Shown: positions 1 through 12,876, counted from the stretch's first letter. The stretch: 64,000 nucleotides of DNA from CAVSRC01 sp963743015 (GCA_963743015.1 CAVUOD010000008.1:124001-188000); one strand, 5' to 3'. The notes: a model not told the origin generated them from the sequence alone. Made by a program: numbers and translations.

Positions 1-345
1 GTCGTTGAAGAACATCTTGAAGTCCGTGCCGTCGACATTGGCGGTCACGTCACTGCCGGCCTTGAACGGAAAGCCGATGATCGTGCTCGCCTCGTTCCTG
101 ATGCTCTTCGACGGGATCGAGGTGATCATGAAGAAGGTGTCGCCGCGGCTCGAGATCGAGCGCGTATATTTCGAGTTGGTCGGCTGGGAGGCCGCAAAGC
201 AGGTCTTGTCGCCGCCTTCGGCAGACACATAGGCATTCCAGGCCTTGAAGGTGCCGATGGCCGTCGGTGCCTGGGCGGCCTGAGCCGCGGCCCAGCTTGT
301 CGACGCGACGAGGGCGCCAATCAGGAGCAAACTGCGTGAAATCAT
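1..345 (-). CDS. Invasion-associated locus B (IalB)-like exported protein, partial
   Basis: The 3' end runs off the window; 115 codons are visible. The protein begins MISRSLLLIGALVAS and has a typical Sec signal peptide ending near AAAQA (about residue 23). The mature part contains GTFKAWNAY, CFAASQP and FFMITSIPSK, the pattern of the alphaproteobacterial IalB-like periplasmic family. The start is the ATG at 345, with GAGAGG 4-9 bases upstream. Function in this family is poorly defined: the name comes from Bartonella IalB, and most members are of unknown role. It is transcribed away from the YkvA gene, with about 200 bases between them and nothing else recognisable there. Confidence 0.7.
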   Translation of the reverse strand, partial: MISRSLLLIGALVASTSWAAAQAAQAPTAIGTFKAWNAYVSAEGGDKTCFAASQPTNSKYTRSISSRGDTFFMITSIPSKSIRNEASTIIGFPFKAGSDVTANVDGTDFKMFFND

Positions 346-549
346 CAGCCTCTCACGGGAACTCCGGTCGACCGCCCCCGGCACCGGTTTTTCCGCCTCG
401 ATAAACATTTATTAAACTTCCCTCACGGGAGTTACTATTTCGTGAAGCGCCGGGCAATCCGCAAACCGTGATTTTCCGGCCAGAATTGCCGGACACACCT
501 AAATCGGCAGATTCGGACGACAATGTGATCCGGCGCCGAAAAGTCCCGG

Positions 550-915
550 TTAGCGCCGCTTTTCGTCAAGCGCGGCGCGCGCCGCAGCGCGGTGGGCCGG
601 GGTGATGTGGGCACCGACGGTGGCGATCGCCGCGACCAGAACGGTGACGTCATCGGTGAAGCCGAAACCGGCGATGAAATCGGGGATCACGTCAAACGGC
701 AGAACGAAATAGGCGAGTGCGCCGAGCAGGATGGCGCGTACGCGGGTGGGCGTCGCCGGATCGAAGGCGCAGTAATAGGCGGCAACCAGGTCCTCGGCGA
801 AGGGAATGTAGCGGGCGGCCTTGCGGAAGGTCGCCCAGAACTTGGCCTTCACCCGCTCCTGCTGCCGGGCTTCCTCTTCCGGTCCGAGAATCTCGCCGTA
901 CAGCACCTTGGTCAT
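550..915 (-). CDS. YkvA family (DUF1232) membrane protein
   Basis: 121 residues from the ATG at 915. That start is preferred over an upstream in-frame ATG at 975 because AGAGGA lies at the right spacing before it. The core motif RAILLGALAYFVLPFDVIPD followed by GFTDDV is the diagnostic YkvA/DUF1232 signature: a short hydrophobic segment ending in DxIPD. The family is widespread and of unknown function, probably peripheral or integral to the inner membrane. It sits immediately downstream of, and on the same strand as, the RNA cyclic phosphodiesterase gene, about 80 bases away, so co-transcription is possible. Confidence 0.8.
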   Translation of the reverse strand: MTKVLYGEILGPEEEARQQERVKAKFWATFRKAARYIPFAEDLVAAYYCAFDPATPTRVRAILLGALAYFVLPFDVIPDFIAGFGFTDDVTVLVAAIATVGAHITPAHRAAARAALDEKRR

Positions 916-998
916 CAGCGTCCTCTTCGCCTCAATTGACCCGGAAAAGATGGGGCGCCACACCGGCTTGCGCAAGCGGCGGCGGCGGCCGGCAGAAG

Positions 999-1565
999 CT
1001 AGGCCGAGAGCCGCGCCAGGTCGTCGCCCGGCGCGATCAGCGGATAGGATTCCTCGACGACATAAGGGCCGCCGCCGACCGAATCGCGCGAGGAGAAGAG
1101 AACGAAACGGTCGACCTCGACCGGCCCGGTGGAGAAGCCGCCGCGCAGGCTCAGATAGTCGGCAATGTCGCGGGCATTGGCGTGGCGCAGGCGGGCAAGG
1201 GTGATGTGCGGCGTGTATTTGCGGCCTTCCGGCGGCAGGCCGATGCGCTGCATCAGGCGCTCGTGCTCGGCCTGAAGCTCGGTCAGCGGCGCCGACGGCT
1301 CGACCCGCGCCACGATGGCGTGCGGCTTGCGCGTGCCCAGCGTGCCGACGCTGGTGATGCGCATCGAGAAGGCGAGACGGTGCACCCGCGCCAGCGCCTC
1401 GGCGATGGCTTCGGCCGCGATCATGTCGATATCGCCCACGAAGCGCAGGGTCAGGTGATAGTTTTCGGCGCTGATCCAGCGGGCACCGGGCAGGCCGCCG
1501 CGCAGATAGGACAGCCGTTCTGCAATCCCGTCGGGGATTTCCACTCCGGTGAAGAGGCGCGGCAT
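999..1565 (-). CDS. thpR: RNA 2',3'-cyclic phosphodiesterase (2'-5' RNA ligase family)
   Basis: 188 residues from MPRLFTGVEIP, the usual N-terminus of the family; a longer in-frame extension to 1772 has no support. Two HxT[LI] motifs of the 2H phosphoesterase fold are visible: HLTL near residue 43 and HITL near residue 125. These histidines form the catalytic pair that opens 2',3'-cyclic phosphates in RNA. The length matches bacterial ThpR (about 180 residues). It is divergent from the Bax-inhibitor-like gene, with a 226-base shared upstream region. The cellular substrate in bacteria is uncertain. Confidence 0.88.
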   Translation of the reverse strand: MPRLFTGVEIPDGIAERLSYLRGGLPGARWISAENYHLTLRFVGDIDMIAAEAIAEALARVHRLAFSMRITSVGTLGTRKPHAIVARVEPSAPLTELQAEHERLMQRIGLPPEGRKYTPHITLARLRHANARDIADYLSLRGGFSTGPVEVDRFVLFSSRDSVGGGPYVVEESYPLIAPGDDLARLSA

Positions 1566-1791
1566 GAGCGTGTCTCCCGGCGGGCTGTCGTCGTCGGTGT
1601 AGATTCGCTGCTTCGCGGCCGGTCTGTAAAGGGGGGTGAAGGGTCTTTTTTCCGCGGATCTCTGCCGCTCACCAATCATTAAGCTCATGTCATGGTACTT
1701 GTTTAGGTCAAGGTCGCAGCCCATATTGTGCGGCACGCGCGCCACGGCCCGATGGGCTGCGCCGGCTTGCAACGGAAGAAGGGACTTTTCG

Positions 1792-2562
1792 ATGGCGAAT
1801 TACGACAACCAGCCCCGCTTCGGCGCAACCGTTGCGCGCGGGGCAGAGAGCGCGGTCGATGCGGGTCTCAGGGCCCACATGATCCGCGTCTACAACTACA
1901 TGGCGAGCGGCCTGGTGATCACCGGGGTGGCGGCCTATCTCGCCTTTTCGCTGGCGACGACGACCACGCCGACGGCAACGCCGGTCGGCGCCGGGCTGTA
2001 TCTCACCAGCTTCGGCGCGACCCTCTATGGCCTGATGTGGATCCTGATGCTGGTCACGCTCGGCATGGTGTTCTTCCTGAGCTTCCGCATCAGCAAGATG
2101 AGCGTCGGCGCGGCGCAGGCGACCTTCTGGGGCTATGCGGCGCTGCTCGGCGTGACGCTGTCCTCGATCTTCATTCTCTACACCGCGACCAGCATCACCC
2201 AGGTCTTCATCATCACCGCCGGCACCTTCGGCGCGATGAGCCTGTGGGGCTATACGACCAAGCGCGACCTGACCGGCATGGGCTCCTTCCTGTTCATGGG
2301 CCTGATCGGCATCATCCTCGCCTCGATCGTCGGCATCTTCTGGCATTCGACGGCGCTGCAGTTCGCCATTTCGGTGGTCGGCGTGCTGGTCTTCACCGGG
2401 CTGACCGCCTACGACACCCAGAAGATCAAGGAAATGTACTATGTCGGCGACGACGGCACGGTGGCGGGCCGCAAGGCGATCATGGGCGCGCTCAGCCTCT
2501 ATCTCGATTTCGTCAACCTGTTCCTGATGCTGCTCCGGCTGTTCGGCCAGGGCCGCAACTAG
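1792..2562 (+). CDS. Bax inhibitor-1/YccA family inner membrane protein
   Basis: 256 residues starting MANYDNQPRF. The ATG at 1792 follows GAAGGG. A soluble N-terminal stretch of about 45 residues is followed by seven hydrophobic segments, among them YNYMASGLVITGVAAYLAF and the family-typical TAYDTQKIKEMY near residue 205. The LYLDFVNLFLMLLRLFG C-terminus is the hallmark of the BI-1/YccA (UPF0005) family. In E. coli, YccA modulates the FtsH protease; other members conduct calcium or protons. The role here is inferred from family only. A strong intrinsic terminator follows at 2586, so the gene is probably monocistronic. Confidence 0.9.
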   Translation: MANYDNQPRFGATVARGAESAVDAGLRAHMIRVYNYMASGLVITGVAAYLAFSLATTTTPTATPVGAGLYLTSFGATLYGLMWILMLVTLGMVFFLSFRISKMSVGAAQATFWGYAALLGVTLSSIFILYTATSITQVFIITAGTFGAMSLWGYTTKRDLTGMGSFLFMGLIGIILASIVGIFWHSTALQFAISVVGVLVFTGLTAYDTQKIKEMYYVGDDGTVAGRKAIMGALSLYLDFVNLFLMLLRLFGQGRN

Positions 2563-2585
2563 GCGGGTCCGACGTGGACTGATCG

Positions 2586-2617
2586 AAAGGGCGCGGTTCA
2601 ACCGCGCCCTTTTGTTT
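2586..2617 (+). terminator. Intrinsic terminator after the BI-1/YccA gene
   Basis: An 11-bp GC-rich stem (5' arm AAAGGGCGCGG, loop TTCAA, matching 3' arm) is followed by TTTTGTTTT. It lies 23 bases after the stop codon. Confidence 0.85.
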
Positions 2618-2633
2618 TGCGAGGGCGGCGAAG

Positions 2634-3163
2634 ATGAGCGACATCGTGATCCGGCCGGCAACCGAGGCCGATCTCCCGGCAATCACGGAGATCTATGCCG
2701 AGGCGGTTGCCGTGGGCACGGCGAGCTTCGAGGTGGTGCCACCAAACGAGGCGGAGATGACGGCGCGCTTCCTGCGCCTCACCGCAGGCCGCTTCCCCTA
2801 TGTGGCCGCCGAACGGGGGAAAAAGTGCTCGGCTACGGCTATGCCGGGCCCTATCGGGATCGCCCGGCCTATCGCCACACGGTGGAGGATTCGCTCTATC
2901 TGGCGGTCGAGGCGCGTGGCCAGGGGATCGGCGGGGCACTGTTGCGCCGGCTGATCGACGATTCCGTCATGCTCGGCTATCGCCAGATGGTGGCGGTGAT
3001 CGGCGATTCTGCCAATGAGGCCTCGGTCCGCCTGCACAAGGCGGCGGGCTTCACGCTGATCGGCACGCTCAAGGACGTCGGCTACAAGCACGGCCGCTGG
3101 CTGGACACGGTGATCATGCAGCGGGCATTGGGCCCGGGCGCGACGACCGATCCGACGCGGTAG
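2634..3163 (+). CDS. GNAT N-acetyltransferase (phosphinothricin/methionine sulfoximine acetyltransferase type), frameshifted
   Basis: The N-terminus MSDIVIRPATEADLPAI is read from 2634. The rest (GYGYAGPYRDRPAYRHTVE, then VEARGQGIGGALLRRL and LHKAAGFTLIGTL) lies in another frame. The switch falls at a G5A5 run near 2815-2824 and needs one base added. Rejoined, the protein is about 176 residues, standard for Pat/Bar/MnaT-like enzymes that transfer acetyl from acetyl-CoA to the amino group of amino-acid analogues. RGQGIGGAL is the acetyl-CoA pyrophosphate-binding motif A. A homopolymer miscall or a real pseudogene are both possible; conservation of both halves favours a miscall. The true substrate is unknown. 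Confidence 0.8.
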
Positions 3164-3216
3164 GGCAGGCGGCAAGGACGCCACGAGCCTGTCTTGGACC
3201 GCGTGAGAATCGTGGT

Positions 3217-3597
3217 TCAGGCGACGATCTTCAGGCGCCGGTCGATGACCCTCAGCACATTGGCGAGGTCCTGGCCGCGCTGGAGGATCAGGCCGGTGGC
3301 GGTGACCAGCGACCAGGTGCCCTGACGGCGCGCCAGGCGCGGCTGCTTGATGATCCGGTAAAGCGGGACTTCCGAGGAGCGCCGGAAGACCGAGAAGACG
3401 GCCTGGTCCCTGCCCAGGTCGATGGCATAGTCGCGCCACTCGCCGTCGGCGACCTTGCGGCCGTACACATTGAGGATCTGGTTGAGTTCCTGACGATTGA
3501 AACCGACTGGCCCAGTGGGCGGGGCCGTTGGCCTGGCGGCGAGGGCGATCAGGTTCGCCCGGCCGCCGGACGGCTCCTTGTCTTCCGTCTCGCTCAT
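3217..3597 (-). CDS. DUF2794 domain-containing protein
   Basis: 126 residues. After a polar N-terminus of about 30 residues comes the conserved block FNRQELNQILNVYGRKVA, then GEWRDYAIDLGRDQAVFSVF, characteristic of DUF2794, a family almost confined to Alphaproteobacteria. No signal peptide or membrane segment is visible. Function is unknown. It converges with the GNAT gene (54-base gap) and is divergent from htpG. Confidence 0.85.
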   Translation of the reverse strand: MSETEDKEPSGGRANLIALAARPTAPPTGPVGFNRQELNQILNVYGRKVADGEWRDYAIDLGRDQAVFSVFRRSSEVPLYRIIKQPRLARRQGTWSLVTATGLILQRGQDLANVLRVIDRRLKIVA

Positions 3598-4018
3598 GGT
3601 TTGTCCCGCGTCATCTCGCTGTCATGATTGCCTCGTTTTCGGGGCAACGCAAGAGCCTGGAATCCAGCCGGTTTCGCGCATGGCGGCGGTTTGCCGGGTG
3701 CGACAGCTCCCTGTGCAATTTCACGATTTTGCCCTTTTTCCGCCGCTGACCGAACACGTTGGCGCGCGATGATTCCATCGTTGCCTCAGACGGTTCGGCT
3801 CGGCGGAGACCGCGGTAGTTTCTCAGCCCCCCAGCCCCCCGAGGTTTCTCGTCGGGCCGAATCCCTGGCCTAGTTCCTGTTTTCGCGGCAACATTGGCCG
3901 GCCTCGTGCCGGCCAATTTGCGTTTGGGGCCTTTCCGGCAAACACGGACAAGGCTTGAAAGCCGCGCCGCCAGCGGCGATATCTCGCCCAAACAGCCTGC
4001 AATTCCAGAGGACAGGAC
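3598..4018. other. Intergenic region between DUF2794 and htpG
   Basis: 421 bases without a credible gene; the open frames here are GC-rich shadows. It holds a perfect hairpin at about 3895-3917 (5' arm TTGGCCGGC, loop CTCGT) followed by TTTGCGTTT, which may end leftover transcription, and a candidate heat-shock promoter just before htpG, listed separately. Confidence 0.6.
3953..3985 (+). promoter_or_regulatory. Candidate RpoH (sigma-32) promoter of htpG
   Basis: CTTGAAA (3954-3960), a gap of about 16 bases, then GCGATATCT. This resembles the alphaproteobacterial RpoH consensus (CTTG in the -35 region with a CYTAT-like -10) and lies 35-65 bases upstream of htpG, a classical heat-shock gene. 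Match judged by eye only. Confidence 0.4.
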
Positions 4019-5920
<1,902 letters not shown>

Positions 5921-5921
5921 C

Positions 5922-6001
5922 GAATAGGTGAATAGTGAATAGTGATTGGGCGGTGACGCTCGTCCGCCTGCCATTCGCCACTCACCATTCACCATTCACC
6001 A
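5922..6001. repeat. Imperfect inverted repeat made of short GTGAATAGTGAAT-type iterations
   Basis: The left arm iterates GTGAATA or AGTGAAT; the right arm is its near complement (CCATTCACCATTCACC). About 30 bases separate the arms, enough to form a long imperfect hairpin between the convergent htpG and DUF1223 genes. I recall similar iterated ATTCACC hairpins as common intergenic repeats in Rhizobiales. It may act as a bidirectional terminator or mRNA 3' stabiliser. Confidence 0.6.
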
Positions 6002-6019
6002 CATCAAGCGCGAGCGGCG

Positions 6020-6790
6020 TTACGTCCCCGTCATGTCGATGGTGGCGGCGCCGAGGATCGGGCCGGGCAGGCCATCCTTGGTCTCGGCCTGGAGCAGCAC
6101 GGCGCAGCGGTTGACGTCGGCGTGCTTGATCTCGCTCTTGGGCAGGTCGACGGACATGGCCTCGCCCTTCCACATGGCGATCGGCCGGAGTTTTCGCACC
6201 ACATTGTTGTAGGTGATCGTGCGGCCGCTGTTCTCGCCGCGCCCGATCGGCACACTGACCGAGCGGTCGTACATCACCAGCCACAAGGTGGCATGCGGCA
6301 TCGCGGCCTTGGCGCCCGGGTCGGCGGCGTCGATGGCGACGGTGATGGCGTCGCCGGTCGAGGACAGCGACAGATGCACCGGCAGGCCGTCGGGATACTT
6401 GGCCAGCGCCGCGTCGATCTGCGCCTGGTTCGAGCCGACGGCGTGGGTGCGGCCGTCAACCACAACCTGAGGCGTGTAGACCTGGCCGTCGCCGCGCGCC
6501 TGCGCGTAGTTGCGCTGGCGGGCGGTGTTATCGGGGCTGGCCAGCGTGTCCTTCCAGCCGAGATAGTCCCAGTAGTCGACGTTGTAGGACAGCGCCAGCA
6601 GGTCCTTGCGCTGGGCATACTGGCCGAGCAGCTTGTCGGCCGGCGGGCAGGACGAACAGCCCTGGCTGGTAAACAGCTCGACGACACCCTTGATCTCGGC
6701 CCCATTCGACTGGGCAACGGCCGGGACGGCGGTGAACATCATGCCGGCGATGAGGCCGCCGAACGCAATCGCGGAAATTGTCGTTTTCAT
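6020..6790 (-). CDS. DUF1223 domain-containing exported thioredoxin-fold protein
   Basis: 256 residues with a signal peptide (MKTTISAIAFGGLIAGMMF, cleavage near AVAQS). The mature protein opens with VVELFTSQGCSSCPPADKLL, the DUF1223 signature, whose CxxC resembles a thioredoxin redox site. WDYLGWKD and YTPQVVVDG also match the family. The protein is predicted periplasmic. Biochemical role is unknown; a disulfide or redox function is only inferred from the CSSC motif. It lies downstream of and parallel to acnA, 150 bases away, where no terminator is evident. Confidence 0.85.
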   Translation of the reverse strand: MKTTISAIAFGGLIAGMMFTAVPAVAQSNGAEIKGVVELFTSQGCSSCPPADKLLGQYAQRKDLLALSYNVDYWDYLGWKDTLASPDNTARQRNYAQARGDGQVYTPQVVVDGRTHAVGSNQAQIDAALAKYPDGLPVHLSLSSTGDAITVAIDAADPGAKAAMPHATLWLVMYDRSVSVPIGRGENSGRTITYNNVVRKLRPIAMWKGEAMSVDLPKSEIKHADVNRCAVLLQAETKDGLPGPILGAATIDMTGT

Positions 6791-6940
6791 GAGGCCTGCA
6801 CGTGTGATCCCAGCGGGTGCCGGAACCTCCGGCTTTTCCCAAATCGCCCAGGGTCAACCTATGGCGCAAGGGGGTCAAGTTCGAGTCACGTTCGGGTGAG
6901 AGCGGACGCGCGCCGGGACGCGCGCCCGTGATCGCTCCGC

Positions 6941-9674
<2,734 letters not shown>

Positions 9675-9900
9675 GTCCTGATACTCCTTGGGTCCTGTGA
9701 AGCGAGACGCCCGCTGGCGCGGTGACGGGAAATGCGGCACACCGGCTTGGAGGCGACGGCAGAGGTCGCGGGCCTTATAGTGAAAACTGGATGGTGATGC
9801 CAGACGATCAAGGGGCGGCCGGCGCCGGGATGCTGCGGAAATCAGCCGAGGAAGGCGCCGGGATTCCCAACCGCCGGTCCGGCGCGGGATGCTTCTCGTC

Positions 9901-10620
9901 ATGCGGCTGACTGCAACGGGCCTGTCGGTGTCACGCGGCGGGCGTCCGGTTTTCGCCGACCTTTCCTTCACCCTCGAAACCGGGTCGCTGCTTGCCGTCA
10001 CCGGGCCGAACGGGGCGGGCAAATCGACGCTGCTGAGACTGGTCGCCGGCCTGCTCAAGCCCACGGGTGGAACCGTGGTGATGGAGCTTTCCTCCAATCC
10101 TCCCCCTGAAAGGGGGAGGTGGGCCGGCGAAGCCGGCTCGGAGGGGGTCAATGCACAGGACCCCTCTCCGGTCGCTGCGCGACCGACCCTCCCCTTGCAG
10201 GGGAGGGAGGAACAAGGATCTTTGCCCATCGGTGAAAATGCCCACTATCTCGGCCATCTCGATGCCCTGAAGCCGGGCCTGACGGTGCGCCAGAACCTGG
10301 ATTTCTGGCGAAAACTGTGGGGCGGCGGCGATATCGACGCGGCGCTCGACGCGGTCGGCCTGGAACCGCTCGGCGACCTGCACGCCGCGGTGCTGTCGGC
10401 CGGCCAGAAGCGGCGGGTGGCGCTGGCGCGGCTTCTGGTCAAGCGGCGGGTGCTGTGGCTGCTCGACGAGCCGGCAACGGCGCTCGACGCTGCCGCGGAA
10501 GCCGGGCTCGGCCGGCTGATTGCCGATCACCTTTCCGGCGGCGGCATGGCGATCGCCGCCACCCATCGCGACCTGCCGGTCAGCCCGACGGCGACGCTCA
10601 CCCTGGGGGCGGCGGCATGA
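9901..10620 (+). CDS. ccmA: Haem exporter ATPase CcmA with an in-frame palindromic-element insertion
   Basis: 239 residues from the ATG at 9901 (an ATG at 9889 is also possible). This is the ABC ATPase of the CcmAB complex needed for releasing haem-loaded CcmE in cytochrome c maturation. Walker A GPNGAGKST is at 35-43, the signature LSAGQ at 165-169, and Walker B LWLLDEP at 185-191. Typical CcmA has about 200 residues. The surplus is residues about 64-108 (PPPERGRWAGEAG to PTLPLQGREE), which are encoded by a composite palindromic repeat at 10099-10210. It separates beta strands after Walker A from the conserved HYLGH-DALKPGLTV segment, a surface-loop position, so function may be kept. The gene overlaps ccmB by ATGA. 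Confidence 0.93.
   Translation: MRLTATGLSVSRGGRPVFADLSFTLETGSLLAVTGPNGAGKSTLLRLVAGLLKPTGGTVVMELSSNPPPERGRWAGEAGSEGVNAQDPSPVAARPTLPLQGREEQGSLPIGENAHYLGHLDALKPGLTVRQNLDFWRKLWGGGDIDAALDAVGLEPLGDLHAAVLSAGQKRRVALARLLVKRRVLWLLDEPATALDAAAEAGLGRLIADHLSGGGMAIAATHRDLPVSPTATLTLGAAA
10099..10210 (+). repeat. Composite palindromic element, copy A (inside ccmA)
   Basis: Type I unit forward (10099-10150): hairpin 1 with arm CCTCCCCCT and loop GAA; hairpin 2 with arm GCCGGC and loop GAA; tail CGGAGGGGGTC. After an 8-base spacer comes a type II unit reversed (about 10158-10210): tail GACCCCTCTCCG, hairpin 2 arm GTCGC, hairpin 1 arm CCTCCCCT. The units are tail to tail. The element keeps the ccmA frame open. 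Confidence 0.85.
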
Positions 10621-11285
10621 TCGCGGGCTTCCGGACGATTGCCGGGCAGACGGCGCGCCTGTCGCTGAAAAGCGGCGGCGGCGCCTTTGTCGGCCTGGTG
10701 TTCTTCGTGGCGGTGGTGACGGTGGTGCCCTTCGGCGTCGGGCCGGACCTGAAACTGCTGGCGCGGATCGGGCCGGCAATGCTGTGGATCGGGGCGCTGC
10801 TGGCCACCCTGCTCAGCCTCGACCGGCTGTTCGGCGAGGACAAGGAGGACGGTACGCTCGACCTGCTGGCGCTCTCCGGCCTGCCGCTGGAGGTGACGGT
10901 GCTGGCCAAATGCGCCGGCGCCTGGGTTGCCACGGCGCTGCCGCTGGTCGTCATCAGCCCGGTGCTGGGCCTGCTCATGGGCATGGAACCGGAGGCGCTC
11001 GGCGTGACGACGCTGACGCTGCTCATCGGCTCGCCGGCGCTGACGCTGATCGGCGCCATCGGCGCGGCGCTGATGACGGCGCTTGCCCGCGGCGGCCTGC
11101 TGGTCGCCGTGCTGGTTCTGCCCTTCACCATTCCGGTGCTGATCTTCGGGGTGAGCGCAACCTATGCGGTGATCGGACCAATGCCGCTCGCCTCGCCGCT
11201 GCTGATCCTGGTGGCGCTGACACTGGTCAGCGCCGTGGTGGCGCCGGTTGCCGGCGCCGCGGCGCTCAGGATCGGGATGGAATAG
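10617..11285 (+). CDS. ccmB: Haem exporter membrane subunit CcmB
   Basis: 222 residues with six hydrophobic segments, the standard topology of CcmB, the membrane partner of CcmA. Family blocks include DRLFGEDKEDGTLDLL after the second segment and LPFTIPVLIFGVSA near residue 175. The start ATG overlaps the ccmA stop (ATGA), implying translational coupling. After ccmB the operon is interrupted: a degenerate palindromic element and an oppositely oriented small gene lie before ccmC. Confidence 0.95.
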   Translation: MIAGFRTIAGQTARLSLKSGGGAFVGLVFFVAVVTVVPFGVGPDLKLLARIGPAMLWIGALLATLLSLDRLFGEDKEDGTLDLLALSGLPLEVTVLAKCAGAWVATALPLVVISPVLGLLMGMEPEALGVTTLTLLIGSPALTLIGAIGAALMTALARGGLLVAVLVLPFTIPVLIFGVSATYAVIGPMPLASPLLILVALTLVSAVVAPVAGAAALRIGME

Positions 11286-11344
11286 GGTTCGAACTTCGCG
11301 ACCCTGCACCCGCCGGCGTGGCCTCTTCATCGTCGCATTGCCCA

Positions 11345-11448
11345 AAACAGCGGCGTCCTCCTCTCCCTCTCGTGCCGAGCCTCCCGGGTGCGTTCCGCAC
11401 CCTGCAAGGCCAAGGCCCGAAAGCCATCCCCCACCAGGGGGAGGGGGC
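11345..11448 (-). repeat. Degenerate palindromic element, copy F (after ccmB)
   Basis: Read on the minus strand it opens CCCCTCCCCCTG, as in the type I units, with a shortened hairpin 1 (11428-11441, arm CCCCC). About 25 bases later come a perfect hairpin 2 (11386-11402, arm GGGTGCG, loop GAA) and GGGAGG. A second unit cannot be recognised with confidence, though GAGAGGGAGAGG at the end may be its remnant. Confidence 0.5.
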
Positions 11449-11484
11449 AAAAAACAAGACGCCGGACGAGAGGCGAGTGCCGAA

Positions 11485-11847
11485 CTATTGCGCTTGCTGG
11501 CAGCGTTCGAGGTGCTGCGGGTTGCCGCTGCCGTCATCGAGCAACAGCGTCTCGCCGTCGAAATCGACCAGCATCACGGGCATGTCGGTGTCGGTGTTCT
11601 TTCCGGTGAGCCGGCCCTGGTCGATGGCGTAGGTGCCGGCAACGCGTTCCAATTCCTGGGCGCCCTGGGAAATGAAGGTGCCGTCGGCGTTGAAGATCAG
11701 CCGACCGTTGGCGCAGGCCGCGGATTCGCCCCAGCTGCCGACGATCTTCTGGCGGATGGCGTCGTCCGACGGCGGAGCGGCAACGGCGGCAGTGGCGATG
11801 AGGGTGCAGGCAAGGGCGAGAACGGATAAAGCAGCGCGCATGGGCAC
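11485..11847 (-). CDS. Small predicted exported protein of unknown function
   Basis: 120 residues with a clear signal peptide (MPMRAALSVLALACTLIATA, cleavage near AVAAP). The mature part is about 95 residues with two cysteines (ESAACANG and HLERCQQ) and a run of short beta-prone segments (GRLIFNADGTFIS, DMPVMLVDFDGETLLL). This gives a small beta-barrel-like appearance, but I cannot assign a family. It lies convergently between ccmB and ccmC and so splits the usual ccmABCDG operon. An alternative start at the second ATG (11841) would give the same mature protein. Confidence 0.65.
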   Translation of the reverse strand: MPMRAALSVLALACTLIATAAVAAPPSDDAIRQKIVGSWGESAACANGRLIFNADGTFISQGAQELERVAGTYAIDQGRLTGKNTDTDMPVMLVDFDGETLLLDDGSGNPQHLERCQQAQ

Positions 11848-11970
11848 TCCTTGGACTGGGCGCGGGGCTCCCTAGCCCGAGGGCGTCCGCTTCTGTCGTA
11901 GCCATCCTAGCATGGCGCCCGTATGGCAACATGCATTGCCGAAGCCACAATCCGCCCCTAGAACCAGCCC

Positions 11971-12706
11971 ATGGCCATCGTCGACCTCGCCAACCCGACC
12001 CGTTTCCTCGGCTATTCCGGCCGGATGCTGCCGCTCCTGTGGGGGGCGGCGCTCGCTGCTGCTCGCCATCGGCCTCTACCTCTCCTTCTTCGAGGCGCCG
12101 CCGGACTACCAGCAGGGCGAGACGGTGCGCATCATGTTCATCCATGTGCCGGCGGCCTGGCTGTCGATGCTGGCCTATGGCGTCATGGCCGTCGCCTCGC
12201 TGGGCACGCTGGTCTGGCGCCATCCGCTGGCCGACGTGACCGCCAAGAGCGCCGCGCCGCTCGGCGCCGCCTTCACCTTCATCGCGCTCACCACCGGCTC
12301 GCTGTGGGGCAAGCCGATGTGGGGCACCTGGTGGGTGTGGGACGCGCGGCTGACCTCGGAACTGGTGCTGCTCATCATGTATCTCGGCCTGATCGCGCTG
12401 TGGCAGGCGATGTCCGATCCCGGCCGCGCGGCGCGGGCGGCGGCGGTGCTGACGCTGGTCGGCACCATCAACCTGCCGATCATCAAGTTCTCGGTCGACT
12501 GGTGGAACACGCTGCACCAGGGCGAGAGCATCTTCCGCGCCGGCGGGCCGACCATCGACATCACCATGCTGTGGCCGCTGTTCGTGATGATGGGCGCGAT
12601 GACGCTGATGTTCGCGGCGCTGCTGGCGATGGCGATCCGCAACGAGATCCTGCGCCGGCGCGTGCGCACGCTGGAGATCGCCGCGGCCTCCGGGGCCGGG
12701 GGCTGA
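11971..12706 (+). CDS. ccmC: Haem exporter protein CcmC (frameshifted at a G6 run)
   Basis: The N-terminus MAIVDLANPTRFLGYSGRM is read from 11971. The body (LLLAIGLYLSFFEAPPDYQQ onward) is one frame later; a spare G in the G6 run at 12041-12046 accounts for it. Repaired length is 244 residues. The CcmC haem-handling tryptophan-rich motif is visible as WGKPMWGTWWVWDARLTS, with conserved periplasmic histidines (FIHVPAAW and NTLHQG). It delivers haem to CcmE at the periplasmic face of the inner membrane. It overlaps nothing upstream and is followed 5 bases later by ccmD. Confidence 0.93.
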
Positions 12707-12711
12707 GCTTC

Positions 12712-12876
12712 ATGTGGGACCATGCCGGCTTCATCATCGCCGCCTATCTGGTGACCGTGGTCGTGGTCGTCGGCATGATCGCGTGGATCGTTCTCGACGG
12801 ACGGCTGCAGCGGCGCCGTCTGGCCGAGCTGGAAGCCCGCGGCATCCGCCGGCGCTCCGCCGGAGCGAAGCAATGA
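12712..12876 (+). CDS. ccmD: Haem exporter protein CcmD
   Basis: 54 residues, below the usual ORF cut-off. It begins MWDHAGFIIAAYLVT, giving one transmembrane helix followed by a basic cytoplasmic tail (LQRRRLAELEARGIRRR), the standard CcmD plan. CcmD releases holo-CcmE from the CcmABC complex. It starts 5 bases after ccmC, and its TGA overlaps the ccmG ATG (ATGA), as in many ccm operons. Confidence 0.9.
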   Translation: MWDHAGFIIAAYLVTVVVVVGMIAWIVLDGRLQRRRLAELEARGIRRRSAGAKQ

